Shown here piece by piece: positions 1 to 6,726 of a stretch of 26,948 bases of DNA. The stretch is from NCBI GenBank assembly GCA_039812085.1, contig JBDHZU010000011.1:1-26948 (forward strand), read 5' to 3'. Both the position numbers and the translations under genes were made by a program. This DNA is from JBDHZU01 sp039812085. Its GTDB lineage: Bacteria; Actinomycetota; Actinomycetes; S36-B12; UBA10799. The notes beneath the pieces are model-generated. The model was not told the DNA's origin. It did not search any database and saw only the letters and a list, made by a program, of their open reading frames with translations. How positions within the stretch are numbered: the first letter of the stretch is position 1; each line of letters opens with the position of its first letter.

Positions 1-968
1 ATGTTGTCGAACTCTTGACGCTTCGCGCGCTTCGACTTACGACCACGGGCTGGACGACCGCCAGGACGACCACCCTTACCGCCACCGAACGCACCAGGAG
101 CGCCGCCGCGACCACCAGGAGCACCGGGACGACCGCCGCCACCACCGAAGCCTCCGCCGCCACCTGGGCGACCGCCGCCACCAGCACCGCCGCCGCTGTA
201 GCCACCGCCTCCAGGACGACCTCCGCCGCCACCACCGGAGTAGCCGCCACCACCGCCACCGCGGTTGTCAGGACGGCCACCACCGAAGCCGCCGCCACCT
301 GGGCGACCGCCTCCGCCACCCGGACGGCCAGGGCCACCAGGACGTTGACCCGGTCGCTGTTGCGGCCGGGGAGGCATGGAGTTTGGATTCGGACGTGGAG
401 CACCAGGAACTCCCCCGGGACGGGTCATACCTGAGCTGCCACCGGACGAGAACGGGTTGTTACCCGGACGCGGAGCACTGGGACGCATCCCACTGCCACC
501 ACCGGACGAGAACGGGTTATTGCCCGGGCGGGGACCACTGGGACGTGGGCCAGGAGTCGGAGGGGTCGTCGGCGCTGCAGGAGTGGATCCCGCTGCTGGG
601 GCGTCATCATCAACTGGCTTGCTTGGCGCCGGTGCCGCCTTTGCCGCTGGAGCAGCCGGTTTTTCTGCCGGAACGCTCGGTTCTGCCACAGGCAAATCAG
701 CTACTGGTGCAGCGGCTTCTACTTCTGGGGCAGAGGCAGGTGCGGCCTTCTTTGCAGGTGCCTTTTTCGCTGCCTTCTTTGCTGGCTTCGATTCCGATGC
801 GGCAGCCGCGGCCTCTGGGAAGGCATCACGCAGCTTGCGTGCAACGGGAGCTTCGATTGAGGAGCTCGCACTCTTGACGAATTCCCCTAGTTCTTGCAAT
901 TTTGCGACAGCAGTTTTGCTGTCAATGCCAAGTTCCTTGGCGACCTCGTATACCCGGGCCTTTGCCAC
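1..968 (-). CDS. infB: Translation initiation factor IF-2, N-terminal part (runs off the left edge)
   Basis: IF-2 is the GTPase that brings fMet-tRNA to the 30S subunit and promotes 50S joining. Only the first 322 codons are visible. The GTG start at 966-968 has GGAG four to five bases upstream and gives MAKARVYEVAKELGI, the IF-2 N-terminal domain (residues 1 to about 55) with the motif GEFVKSASSSIEAPV. An Ala/Lys/Pro linker follows (about 55-130), then a Pro/Asn/Gly part with a duplicated 20-residue unit, then roughly 100 residues that are mostly glycine with RP, YS and F interruptions. The visible part ends in RGRKSKRAKRQEFDN, which in actinobacterial IF-2 lies just before the conserved core. 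The G domain and C-terminal domains lie outside the window. It is the last visible gene of rimP-nusA-ylxR-infB. Identity is secure; the Gly-rich part is low complexity and its length may vary between strains. Confidence 0.95.
   Translation of the reverse strand, partial: MAKARVYEVAKELGIDSKTAVAKLQELGEFVKSASSSIEAPVARKLRDAFPEAAAAASESKPAKKAAKKAPAKKAAPASAPEVEAAAPVADLPVAEPSVPAEKPAAPAAKAAPAPSKPVDDDAPAAGSTPAAPTTPPTPGPRPSGPRPGNNPFSSGGGSGMRPSAPRPGNNPFSSGGSSGMTRPGGVPGAPRPNPNSMPPRPQQRPGQRPGGPGRPGGGGGRPGGGGFGGGRPDNRGGGGGGYSGGGGGGRPGGGGYSGGGAGGGGRPGGGGGFGGGGGRPGAPGGRGGAPGAFGGGKGGRPGGRPARGRKSKRAKRQEFDN
439..558 (-). repeat. Tandem 60-bp duplication inside infB
   Basis: Two adjacent 60-bp units (439-498 and 499-558) share nearly all of their first 48 bases. 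In the protein they give two copies of a block containing PRPGNNPFSSGG. The period is exactly 20 codons, so the reading frame is kept. It lies in the unstructured linker of IF-2. Confidence 0.85.
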
Positions 969-1020
969 GTCTCTCCATCCTGGCCGAGACACGGGCGCGT
1001 CACGACCTAGTTCTTACGTT

Positions 1021-1056
1021 GGGCTCTCATCGCTGAGTACTCATCGAGCGCTCATC
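1021..1056. repeat. Three 11-bp units with internal palindromes, ylxR-infB junction
   Basis: On the plus strand the units are GGGCTCTCATC (1021-1031), GAGTACTCATC (1035-1045) and GAGCGCTCATC (1046-1056). The second and third each begin with a perfect 8-bp palindrome (GAGTACTC, GAGCGCTC). The array lies between ylxR and infB and overlaps the ylxR stop codon at 1052-1054. Function is unknown; it could be a protein binding site or an RNA structure ahead of infB. Confidence 0.6.
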
Positions 1057-1348
1057 CCACTACTCCTGACTGGTCGGTTTCTGGCCCGGCTGCGATCACC
1101 AATTGGGCGAAGTCCTGGTCAATCGCCGCTGCAACGCGCAATCCACGAGTGATCGCTTTGCGACGAACGGCTTGTTCGATGCATTCCGAGGCTGCGTGCA
1201 CATAGGCACCGCGTCCGGGCTGCCGCTGATGTTCATCGATAACAACGTGCGAATCGATGGCGACCAAACGAACCAGGTCTTGCTTGTTGGTGACTCGCCG
1301 ACACCCCACACACATCCGCTGGGGTGTGTGAGAAGTCTCGGAGGCCAC
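1052..1348 (-). CDS. ylxR: YlxR family RNA-binding protein (DUF448)
   Basis: A small protein of 98 residues from the YlxR family, which is encoded between nusA and infB in many bacteria. Family members bind nucleic acid, and one has been linked to RNase P activity and regulation in Firmicutes; its role in this organism is inferred. The family hallmark is visible: RMCVGCRR near the N-terminus (Cys13 and Cys16), VRLV, then PGRGAYVH at about 45-51 and a further Cys56. The GTG start at 1346-1348 has no clear Shine-Dalgarno sequence, but a TACACT hexamer lies five bases upstream, so the gene may also have its own promoter. It sits 78 nt after nusA and 83 nt before infB. A start at the internal ATG (MCVGC) is possible but would remove only a short tail. 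Confidence 0.9.
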   Translation of the reverse strand: MASETSHTPQRMCVGCRRVTNKQDLVRLVAIDSHVVIDEHQRQPGRGAYVHAASECIEQAVRRKAITRGLRVAAAIDQDFAQLVIAAGPETDQSGVVG

Positions 1349-1353
1349 CCATC

Positions 1354-1359
1354 AGTGTA
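1354..1359 (-). promoter_or_regulatory. Candidate -10 element before ylxR
   Basis: The minus strand reads TACACT, then five bases, then the GTG of ylxR. It fits the TANNNT core of actinobacterial -10 elements. No convincing -35 element is seen. This would allow ylxR-infB transcription independent of rimP-nusA. Confidence 0.3.
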
Positions 1360-1402
1360 CTTCACTAGGAAGGAATCGAAGTCCTTGCCCTACAGGCGAT
1401 TC

Positions 1403-1419
1403 GAGCGCCACACGCGCTC
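1403..1419 (-). other. Hairpin in the nusA-ylxR gap
   Basis: A perfect 6-bp stem (GAGCGC with GCGCTC) encloses the loop GTGTG on the transcript strand. It starts 8 nt after the nusA stop codon. No U-run follows, so it is more likely an RNA-processing, stabilising or weak attenuation element than a full intrinsic terminator. Confidence 0.45.
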
Positions 1420-1426
1420 ATGTTGC

Positions 1427-2458
1427 CTATTCGGTTGCCTGATCCGAGGTATCCGCGCTCGAGGTATCAGTGTTCGCCTCCGCGTCGGAATGAATATCGA
1501 TCCGCCATCCAGTGAGTCGAGCTGCCAGCCGCGCGTTCTGGCCCTGGGCACCAATGGCCAGAGACAGTTGATAATCCGGCACCGTCACTCGAGCAGATCG
1601 GGTTGTCACGTCGACAACCTCCACCTTGGATACCCGCGCCGGACTCAGCGCATTGGCGACGAATTGGGCGGGATCTTCGTCCCAATCGACAATGTCGATT
1701 TTTTCTCCTTGCAGTTCCGTCGTCACTGCTCGCACTCGTTGCCCCATCGGACCGATACAGGCGCCTTTGGCATTGATATCCGGAACGGTCGCGCGGACGG
1801 CAATCTTGGAACGATGCCCCGCTTCACGGGCGACGGCCATGATTTCCACCGAACCGTCTGCGATCTCAGGACATTCCAGCTTGAACAGCCCGCGAACTAA
1901 TTCAGGGTGAGTACGCGACAACGTCACGATCGGACCCTTGAGTCCTCGACGGACAGAGACGACATGGGCTTTCAGTCGAGTGCCGTGTGAATAGTCGTCA
2001 GCGGGAACTTGTTCTGCCGCCGGGATGGTGCCTTCGATCTCCCCCAACTGCACTTGCACACTTCGCGGGTCGCGATTCTGCACAACCTGGCCGGAGACGA
2101 TGTCGCCTTCGCGAGCAGAGAACTCATCGAAGCGCTGGTCGTCATTGGCTTCACGCAACCGTTGCATCAAGACGTTGCGAGCAGTTGTCGCAGCGATTCG
2201 CCCGAAATCAGAGGGGGTGTCGTCGTATTCCGGCCCTAGCGAGGAGGGAGTGTCGGGATCGTCTGATGTCACAACCTCGCGGGCATAGACCGTGACATGT
2301 CCACTCTTGCGATCGAGTTCGACGCGAGCATTCTCCTGCGAACCAGGCGTGTGGTGGTACGCAACAAGCAAGGCTTGTTCGATGCTGGGAACCACAAGTT
2401 CCCATGACAGGCCACGCTCGTTGACTAACGCCTTGAGTGCATTGACATCAATGTCCAT
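1427..2458 (-). CDS. nusA: Transcription termination/antitermination factor NusA
   Basis: NusA binds RNA polymerase and nascent RNA and modulates pausing, termination and antitermination. The protein has 343 residues, the usual length of actinobacterial NusA, which lacks the C-terminal acidic repeats of E. coli. Visible in order: the polymerase-binding N-terminal domain (1 to about 120), an S1 domain beginning at EGDIVSGQVVQ, KH1 around GSVEIMAVAREAGHRSKIAV, and KH2, with GAQGQNARLAARLTGW, around 300-320. The ATG at 2456-2458 (MDIDVNALKAL) is preceded by a perfect AAGGAGG six bases upstream; longer in-frame forms are extensions into rimP. The start overlaps the end of rimP by 11 nt, so translation is probably coupled. 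Confidence 0.97.
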   Translation of the reverse strand: MDIDVNALKALVNERGLSWELVVPSIEQALLVAYHHTPGSQENARVELDRKSGHVTVYAREVVTSDDPDTPSSLGPEYDDTPSDFGRIAATTARNVLMQRLREANDDQRFDEFSAREGDIVSGQVVQNRDPRSVQVQLGEIEGTIPAAEQVPADDYSHGTRLKAHVVSVRRGLKGPIVTLSRTHPELVRGLFKLECPEIADGSVEIMAVAREAGHRSKIAVRATVPDINAKGACIGPMGQRVRAVTTELQGEKIDIVDWDEDPAQFVANALSPARVSKVEVVDVTTRSARVTVPDYQLSLAIGAQGQNARLAARLTGWRIDIHSDAEANTDTSSADTSDQATE

Positions 2459-2933
2459 TGCCTGCCTCCTTGGGACGGTTGAACTCAATCTCGATCGTGG
2501 CCTTGTCGACCTCATCCAGCGACAGTTCCGCTGCCGTGCCGTCAACGTCCAACCCGACCGTCTGGCTATCGTCAGAAGCGGTCTGGATTCGACCGGTGAT
2601 TGTGCGTCCGTCCGTGGTTGCTACCCGAGCCAGGCGGCCAATGTTGCGTCGCCAATGCCGTGGCAGCGTCAACGGGCGGCTCACTCCACGAGATGTGACT
2701 TCCAGGTTGTAGGCAGATTCACCCATGAGATCGCTGTCATCGAGGGCATCGGACACGCTGCGGGAAACATCAGCGATGGCATCCAGATCAACACCATTGT
2801 CACCATCGATCACAACTGTCACGCTGCGATGCGCTTTGGAGGGATGCAGTTCCACCGCATCCAGATCGAAACCCTTACTTGCCACCACGGGGGCGAGTAG
2901 CTGCGTGAGCGCGTCAGTCGACGGATTCGCCAT
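2448..2933 (-). CDS. rimP: Ribosome maturation factor RimP
   Basis: RimP is needed for assembly of the 30S subunit. The protein has 161 residues, a normal length. Family features are the N-terminal alpha/beta domain with VASKGFDLDAVEL, the central VTSRGVSRPLTLPRHWRRNIGR (equivalent to the TSPGxxRPL signature) at about 79-100, and the SH3-like C-terminal domain ending in IEIEFNRP. The ATG at 2931-2933 follows GAGGAA at a spacing of nine bases. A longer in-frame form with an unconserved cysteine-rich leader was not used. It is the first gene of rimP-nusA-ylxR-infB and is divergent from the lipoprotein gene at 3052. Confidence 0.95.
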   Translation of the reverse strand: MANPSTDALTQLLAPVVASKGFDLDAVELHPSKAHRSVTVVIDGDNGVDLDAIADVSRSVSDALDDSDLMGESAYNLEVTSRGVSRPLTLPRHWRRNIGRLARVATTDGRTITGRIQTASDDSQTVGLDVDGTAAELSLDEVDKATIEIEFNRPKEAGNGH

Positions 2934-2958
2934 CGCTATCAATTCCTCGCCTTGGTTC

Positions 2959-3010
2959 CAGTTGTCATTGCAGTTGTCACAGCGTCTAGTGCGCACGCTG
3001 CAGTTGTGAT
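2959..3010. repeat. Triple decamer repeat in the rimP upstream region
   Basis: On the plus strand CAGTTGTCAT (2959-2968), CAGTTGTCAC (2971-2980) and CAGTTGTGAT (3001-3010) share the core CAGTTGT. The spacings are 12 and 30 bp. Between the second and third copies lies an inverted repeat (CAGCGT with ACGCTG, 2980-3000). The array lies 26 to 77 bp upstream of the rimP start and 42 to 93 bp upstream of the divergent gene, so it could bind a regulator of either, or fold in the rimP leader. Confidence 0.5.
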
Positions 3011-3039
3011 GTGCCCTCAAGTGTAGTCAAGGATCGTTC

Positions 3040-3045
3040 TACAGT
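3040..3045 (+). promoter_or_regulatory. Candidate -10 element for a leaderless lipoprotein mRNA
   Basis: TACAGT is followed by exactly six bases and then the GTG start at 3052. This places the expected transcription start on the start codon itself. No Shine-Dalgarno sequence is present, which agrees with leaderless translation. No clear -35 hexamer is seen. Confidence 0.45.
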
Positions 3046-3051
3046 GGATCG

Positions 3052-3555
3052 GTGAATCGCTCCAGCGGCGGGCAGCCCACCGCGACCAGTCGCGCTATTA
3101 CCCGTCGAACCGCCCTCGGCATGGCTGTTGGTGCGGGAGCCATTGGGGTCACTGCGCTCAGCGGATGCTCCGATACCCCTGACCCGGATGAAGCAGTTCG
3201 CTCAGCAGCGATGAACGAAGAACGCGCATTGATTGCTACCTACGACACCGCGATTGCCGCAGCGACTGGCGAGCAGGCGAAGAAGCTTCAACTGATTCGC
3301 GATCAACATGCCGAACACCTGACGCAGTTGGGTGCGCTGCCCGTGGCAGGAAAGAGCGCCTCGCCTAGTTCCTCCCCCGCTGCCCCATTAGCAACCGGGC
3401 AGTTGAACGCAGACCAACTGGCCACTCTGGAGTCTGAACAGGCCAGTGCCCGACAAGCATCCAGCTTGCAAGCCGTCTCCGAGCCTCTCGCGATGACACT
3501 TGCGCTGATCGCCGGATCCGAGCAGATGCATGCGAGTTGGTGGCAAACCTCATGA
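3052..3555 (+). CDS. Tat-type lipoprotein with ferritin-like helices
   Basis: This predicted protein of 167 residues has a twin-arginine signal (TRRTALG, Arg18-Arg19), a hydrophobic stretch and a lipobox LSGC with Cys39, so it is probably a lipoprotein on the outer face of the membrane. The mature part looks like four helices with acid and histidine positions: Glu56/57, His86-x-Glu88-His89, Glu127/129, and Glu157-x-x-His160. That pattern suggests a ferritin-like bundle, perhaps with a metal site, but no catalytic role can be named. The stop overlaps the next gene by 4 nt (ATGA), and actinobacterial genomes often carry such a pair between proS and rimP. The GTG start fits the -10-like hexamer six bases upstream. 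No enzyme name is justified. Confidence 0.8.
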   Translation: MNRSSGGQPTATSRAITRRTALGMAVGAGAIGVTALSGCSDTPDPDEAVRSAAMNEERALIATYDTAIAAATGEQAKKLQLIRDQHAEHLTQLGALPVAGKSASPSSSPAAPLATGQLNADQLATLESEQASARQASSLQAVSEPLAMTLALIAGSEQMHASWWQTS

Positions 3556-4010
3556 GCAACCCTGCCGACGACAGTCCCCGCCCGACTCCCACCGCATCAG
3601 ACGGGTTGCCCGCAGCCCTGCAAGCAGCCCTTGCCGCCACGTACGCCGCGACCTACGCCTACGGCCTATTGGGCGCTCAACTCCCACCCGAGGAACGGCA
3701 ACGCGCCCGAGACGATCTGGATGCCCAGCGCTTGCTACGACAAGAACTCCGCTCGACCCTTGCCCAACTCGATCAGCAGCCACAGACCCCGCAGGCGCTC
3801 TACACACCACCCTTTGCGATTACTGATGCCGCAAGCGCCCGCAAATTGGCGGGACAGGTGGAGACAGGCTTAATCCGCAGTTGGGCTGTAGTGGCAGGTG
3901 CCAGCGATACGGCTGGCCGCGATAAAGCGATTACCCATGCCCGGGCCTGCGCTAAGCGGGCAGTTTCCTGGGGTGCGCAACCGCAGGCTTTCCCCGGAGC
4001 TACGACCTAG
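3552..4010 (+). CDS. DUF4439 protein (ferritin-like family), cytoplasmic
   Basis: The protein has 152 residues, no signal peptide and resembles DUF4439: ALAATYAATYAYGLLGAQL in helix 1, then PFAITDAASARKLAGQVETGL, and a C-terminal half ending near FPG. Homologues lie next to rimP and proS in other actinobacteria (Rv2844 in Mycobacterium tuberculosis, from memory). As I recall the family, helix 1 carries an acidic residue just before the AAVYxYG motif and helix 2 has a histidine before an ARRD-like stretch. Here these places read ATYAATYAYG and DAQRLLRQ, so the presumed metal ligands may be lost. The ATG at 3552 overlaps the stop of the lipoprotein gene (ATGA); a start 15 bp upstream is less likely. 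Its stop shares CTAG with the stop of proS. Function unknown. Confidence 0.8.
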   Translation: MSNPADDSPRPTPTASDGLPAALQAALAATYAATYAYGLLGAQLPPEERQRARDDLDAQRLLRQELRSTLAQLDQQPQTPQALYTPPFAITDAASARKLAGQVETGLIRSWAVVAGASDTAGRDKAITHARACAKRAVSWGAQPQAFPGATT

Positions 4011-5779
4011 ACCGACGCCGGACGACACTCGGCGACTACCGCAGCTACCGCGTCACCAACCGGAATCTGCTCACGGTTTCCATTGGAACGATCCTTCAGT
4101 TCCACCACACCGTCAGCTAGTCCTCGGCCGACAACCAGAATCGTCGGCACACCGATCAGCTCAGAATCCTTGAACTTCACGCCGGGAGAAACTCCTCGTC
4201 GATCATCGAATAACACGCGTACACCTTGTTCGTCGCATTCCTGTGCGATGCGAGCGGCGACAGCAAATACCTCATCGTCTTTGCCAGTCGCCACGATGTG
4301 AACATCAGCCGGGGCAACCGCGCGAGGCCACACCAGACCCAACTCGTCGTGACACTGTTCGGCAATCGCCGCAACTGCTCGGGACACTCCAATGCCGTAG
4401 GAACCCATGGTCACGACGACTCGCTTGCCGTTCTCATCCAAGACCTGCAGATCAAGCGCTTCGGCATATTTGCGACCCAACTGGAAGATGTGCCCAATTT
4501 CGATGCCTCGGGCCAACGTCAGCGAACCGCCGCACTGCGGACACGTGTCACCTTCCCGAACTTCCGCTGCTTCGATCGTGCCGTCAGCGGTGAAGTCTCG
4601 ACCGGCCACAAGGTCATAAGCATGCTTGCCTGATTCATCCGCACCAGAGATCCATCGCGTCCCTTCGACAACGCGCGGATCAAGCAGATACCGCACACCC
4701 GAAGCTGACTGTTCCCCCAGGACTCGGGGACCGATATATCCCGGGACCAGCGCGGGATGAGCAGCGAAGTCGTCGGCCTCGAACGGGCGAACTTCCGCTG
4801 GTGCGAGAACTGCTTCCAGTCGTTTGAGATCTACTTCTCGGTCTCCAGGAATACCGATCACCAGTGGTTCCTGTGAACCATCCGGATTCCGCACCATCAG
4901 CACAACATTCTTCAACGTGTCTGCGGCCGTCCACTGCCGATCCTCACGACGAAGTTCGCTGCGGTCGTTGGACAGCGACACCAACGCGTCAATGGTGGAC
5001 GCGTCTGGGGTGTCTTCCACATGAGCTGCCGGAGCGTCTTGTTCGACGGCATCGGCAACAACAGTGGTGACAGCTTCGACGTTGGCTGCGTAGTCGCAGC
5101 TGTCACATCGCACGAACGTGTCCTCGCCGCTGTCACAGGGAGCCAGGAACTCCTCACTGGCCGATCCGCCCATTGCGCCGGACTGAGCCTTCACCACGAC
5201 GAAGTCGAGTCCCAATTCCGTAAACGTTTGGATGTAAGCCGCTCGTTGGATGTCGTAGCTCGCTTGCAGCCCTTCGTCGGTGGCATCGAACGAGTACGCG
5301 TCCTTCATCACGAACTCACGTCCACGCAAGATTCCGGCACGAGGACGGGCCTCGTCGCGGTACTTAGTCTGAATCTGAAAGAGGGTGACCGGCAAGTCCT
5401 TGTAGCTGGAGTATTCGCCCTTGACCAGCAGAGTGAACATCTCTTCGTGTGTAGGGCCGAGCAACATGTCAGTGCCGCGGCGGTCTTGCAGTCGGAAGAG
5501 TAGATCGCCGTATTCGTCCCAGCGACCAGTCTGTTCGTAGGGTTCGCGCGGCAGTAGTGCCGGGAAATGAACTTCTTGTGCACCCGCGAGCTGCATTTGT
5601 TCGCGGACGATTCGTTCCACATTGCCCAGCACGATCCACCCCAGCGGAAGCCAGGTAAAGATTCCGGGCATCACACGTCGGACGTAGCCGGAGCGGACCA
5701 ACAGTCGATGACTGGGGACTTCCGCATCTGCCGGGTCATCACGCAGGGTTCGCAGGAACAGGGTTGACATCTTCAGCAC
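4007..5779 (-). CDS. proS: Prolyl-tRNA synthetase, bacterial type with editing domain
   Basis: This cytoplasmic enzyme charges tRNA-Pro with proline. It has 590 residues, the usual length of the bacterial form. Class II motif 2 is at about 139-161 (TKYRDEARPRAG, then GREFVMKDAYSF), the inserted editing domain spans about 225-395, motif 3 is around 457-470 (MGSYGIGVSRAVAAI), and the anticodon-binding domain fills the last 100 residues. The start is GTG at 5777-5779 (MLKMSTLFLRTL), supported by TACCCT six bases upstream; the ATG at 5768-5770 is the alternative and would remove three residues. The stop overlaps the stop of the convergent DUF4439 gene, so the two transcripts must overlap at their 3' ends. 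Confidence 0.97.
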   Translation of the reverse strand: MLKMSTLFLRTLRDDPADAEVPSHRLLVRSGYVRRVMPGIFTWLPLGWIVLGNVERIVREQMQLAGAQEVHFPALLPREPYEQTGRWDEYGDLLFRLQDRRGTDMLLGPTHEEMFTLLVKGEYSSYKDLPVTLFQIQTKYRDEARPRAGILRGREFVMKDAYSFDATDEGLQASYDIQRAAYIQTFTELGLDFVVVKAQSGAMGGSASEEFLAPCDSGEDTFVRCDSCDYAANVEAVTTVVADAVEQDAPAAHVEDTPDASTIDALVSLSNDRSELRREDRQWTAADTLKNVVLMVRNPDGSQEPLVIGIPGDREVDLKRLEAVLAPAEVRPFEADDFAAHPALVPGYIGPRVLGEQSASGVRYLLDPRVVEGTRWISGADESGKHAYDLVAGRDFTADGTIEAAEVREGDTCPQCGGSLTLARGIEIGHIFQLGRKYAEALDLQVLDENGKRVVVTMGSYGIGVSRAVAAIAEQCHDELGLVWPRAVAPADVHIVATGKDDEVFAVAARIAQECDEQGVRVLFDDRRGVSPGVKFKDSELIGVPTILVVGRGLADGVVELKDRSNGNREQIPVGDAVAAVVAECRPASV

Positions 5780-5785
5780 CCCGCA

Positions 5786-5791
5786 AGGGTA
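5786..5791 (-). promoter_or_regulatory. Candidate -10 element for proS
   Basis: The minus strand reads TACCCT, six bases, then the GTG start of proS. The 77-nt gap after the GNAT gene leaves room for a promoter. The geometry fits a leaderless transcript. No T-box structure is evident in the gap. Confidence 0.4.
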
Positions 5792-5856
5792 GCGACCTCA
5801 TTCGGATCGGGGTGTGACCGTTGACCGCTGATGCGTAGCGGGACTTCCGACCGCGA

Positions 5857-6726
5857 TCAGAAGTGAACGGTCGCGAAAGTTCCGATCTGCCGGAACCCGA
5901 CACTGCGGTAGGTATTCAACGCGGGCAAGTTGTAGTGGTTGGCGTACAGGCTGACGCGGCGACCATGTTGTTGCTGGATCTGCTCAACAGTTGCAGCCAT
6001 CGCAGGTACGGCAAGTCCCTGACCTCGCAGCGCGGGGTCCAGCCATACCCCCTGAACCTGCACAGACTCGCCACTCGTGGCTCCGACCTCTGCTTTGAAC
6101 ACCACCCGGTCACCGGCCATACGCACGTAAACCCGATCTTGTTCGATCGCCCTGGCCAATCGAGCCCGGTAGGCCGGTCCTCGCCCATGAGCGACTGGTG
6201 AGACCCCCACCTCTTCGATGAACATGTTCACCGCAGCAGGCAAGACCGCATCAAGTTCATCGATCCGTGCCAGTCGCACCGACGGATCGCTGGACACGAT
6301 GGGTTGGCCATCCAGCAACATGACGGGTTGGTTGTCACGGACTTCCCGCGCTGACCCCCAATAGCGACGCAATTCGTCCCACAGGGGAAGGACATCCTTG
6401 GCGTAACCGACGATGGCCGAACAACTACGCGGGGATCGACCGAGTTCCCGAGCGAATTCTCCGCCGAATTGTTCGGTATGCACGGGGATGAGATTTGCCC
6501 CGGAATAGACCGCAGCTTGCAAAGCATCGTCAACGAAGTAGCCGGTTAGGCGGCCAGGCAGTAACGACCCTAAAGGAAATCCGAACAGCTTCTCCCGCAG
6601 GACGCAGTAGGCATCTTCGTCGCCCGCCATGAGCAGTTCCCATGCAGGCGCGTCGGCATCAACCAACGGCCGCAGGTGTGCACCTGCTGCGTTAGTGAAC
6701 CGTGACGGAGGGGCCTGTGCTGTCAC
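5857..6726 (-). CDS. GNAT acetyltransferase with DUF4081 N-terminal domain
   Basis: The protein has 289 residues: a DUF4081-like domain (about 15-125) and a GNAT fold (about 150-289). The acetyl-CoA loop is visible as VWLDPALRGQGLAVPAM (227-243), with the R/Q-x-x-G-x-G/A pattern, followed by LYANHYNLPALNTYRSVGF (260-278), typical of the last strand and helix. It probably transfers an acetyl group from acetyl-CoA, but the substrate is unknown. In mycobacteria the same gene follows ispG (Rv2867c, from memory). The GTG start has a perfect AAGGAGG at 6732-6738, five bases upstream, which fixes the start although it overlaps the end of ispG by 35 nt. The position suggests a link to the isoprenoid/protease genes, but this may be mere synteny. 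Confidence 0.9.
   Translation of the reverse strand: MTAQAPPSRFTNAAGAHLRPLVDADAPAWELLMAGDEDAYCVLREKLFGFPLGSLLPGRLTGYFVDDALQAAVYSGANLIPVHTEQFGGEFARELGRSPRSCSAIVGYAKDVLPLWDELRRYWGSAREVRDNQPVMLLDGQPIVSSDPSVRLARIDELDAVLPAAVNMFIEEVGVSPVAHGRGPAYRARLARAIEQDRVYVRMAGDRVVFKAEVGATSGESVQVQGVWLDPALRGQGLAVPAMAATVEQIQQQHGRRVSLYANHYNLPALNTYRSVGFRQIGTFATVHF

Noticed and set aside
120..340. CRISPR-like array suggested by the regular short repeats
   Set aside because: The periodicity is that of glycine codons in the infB linker; there are no unique spacers and the frame is open throughout.
376..1152. 258-codon open frame on the plus strand opposite infB and ylxR
   Set aside because: Produced by the low-complexity infB linker read on the other strand; no independent start signal or motif.
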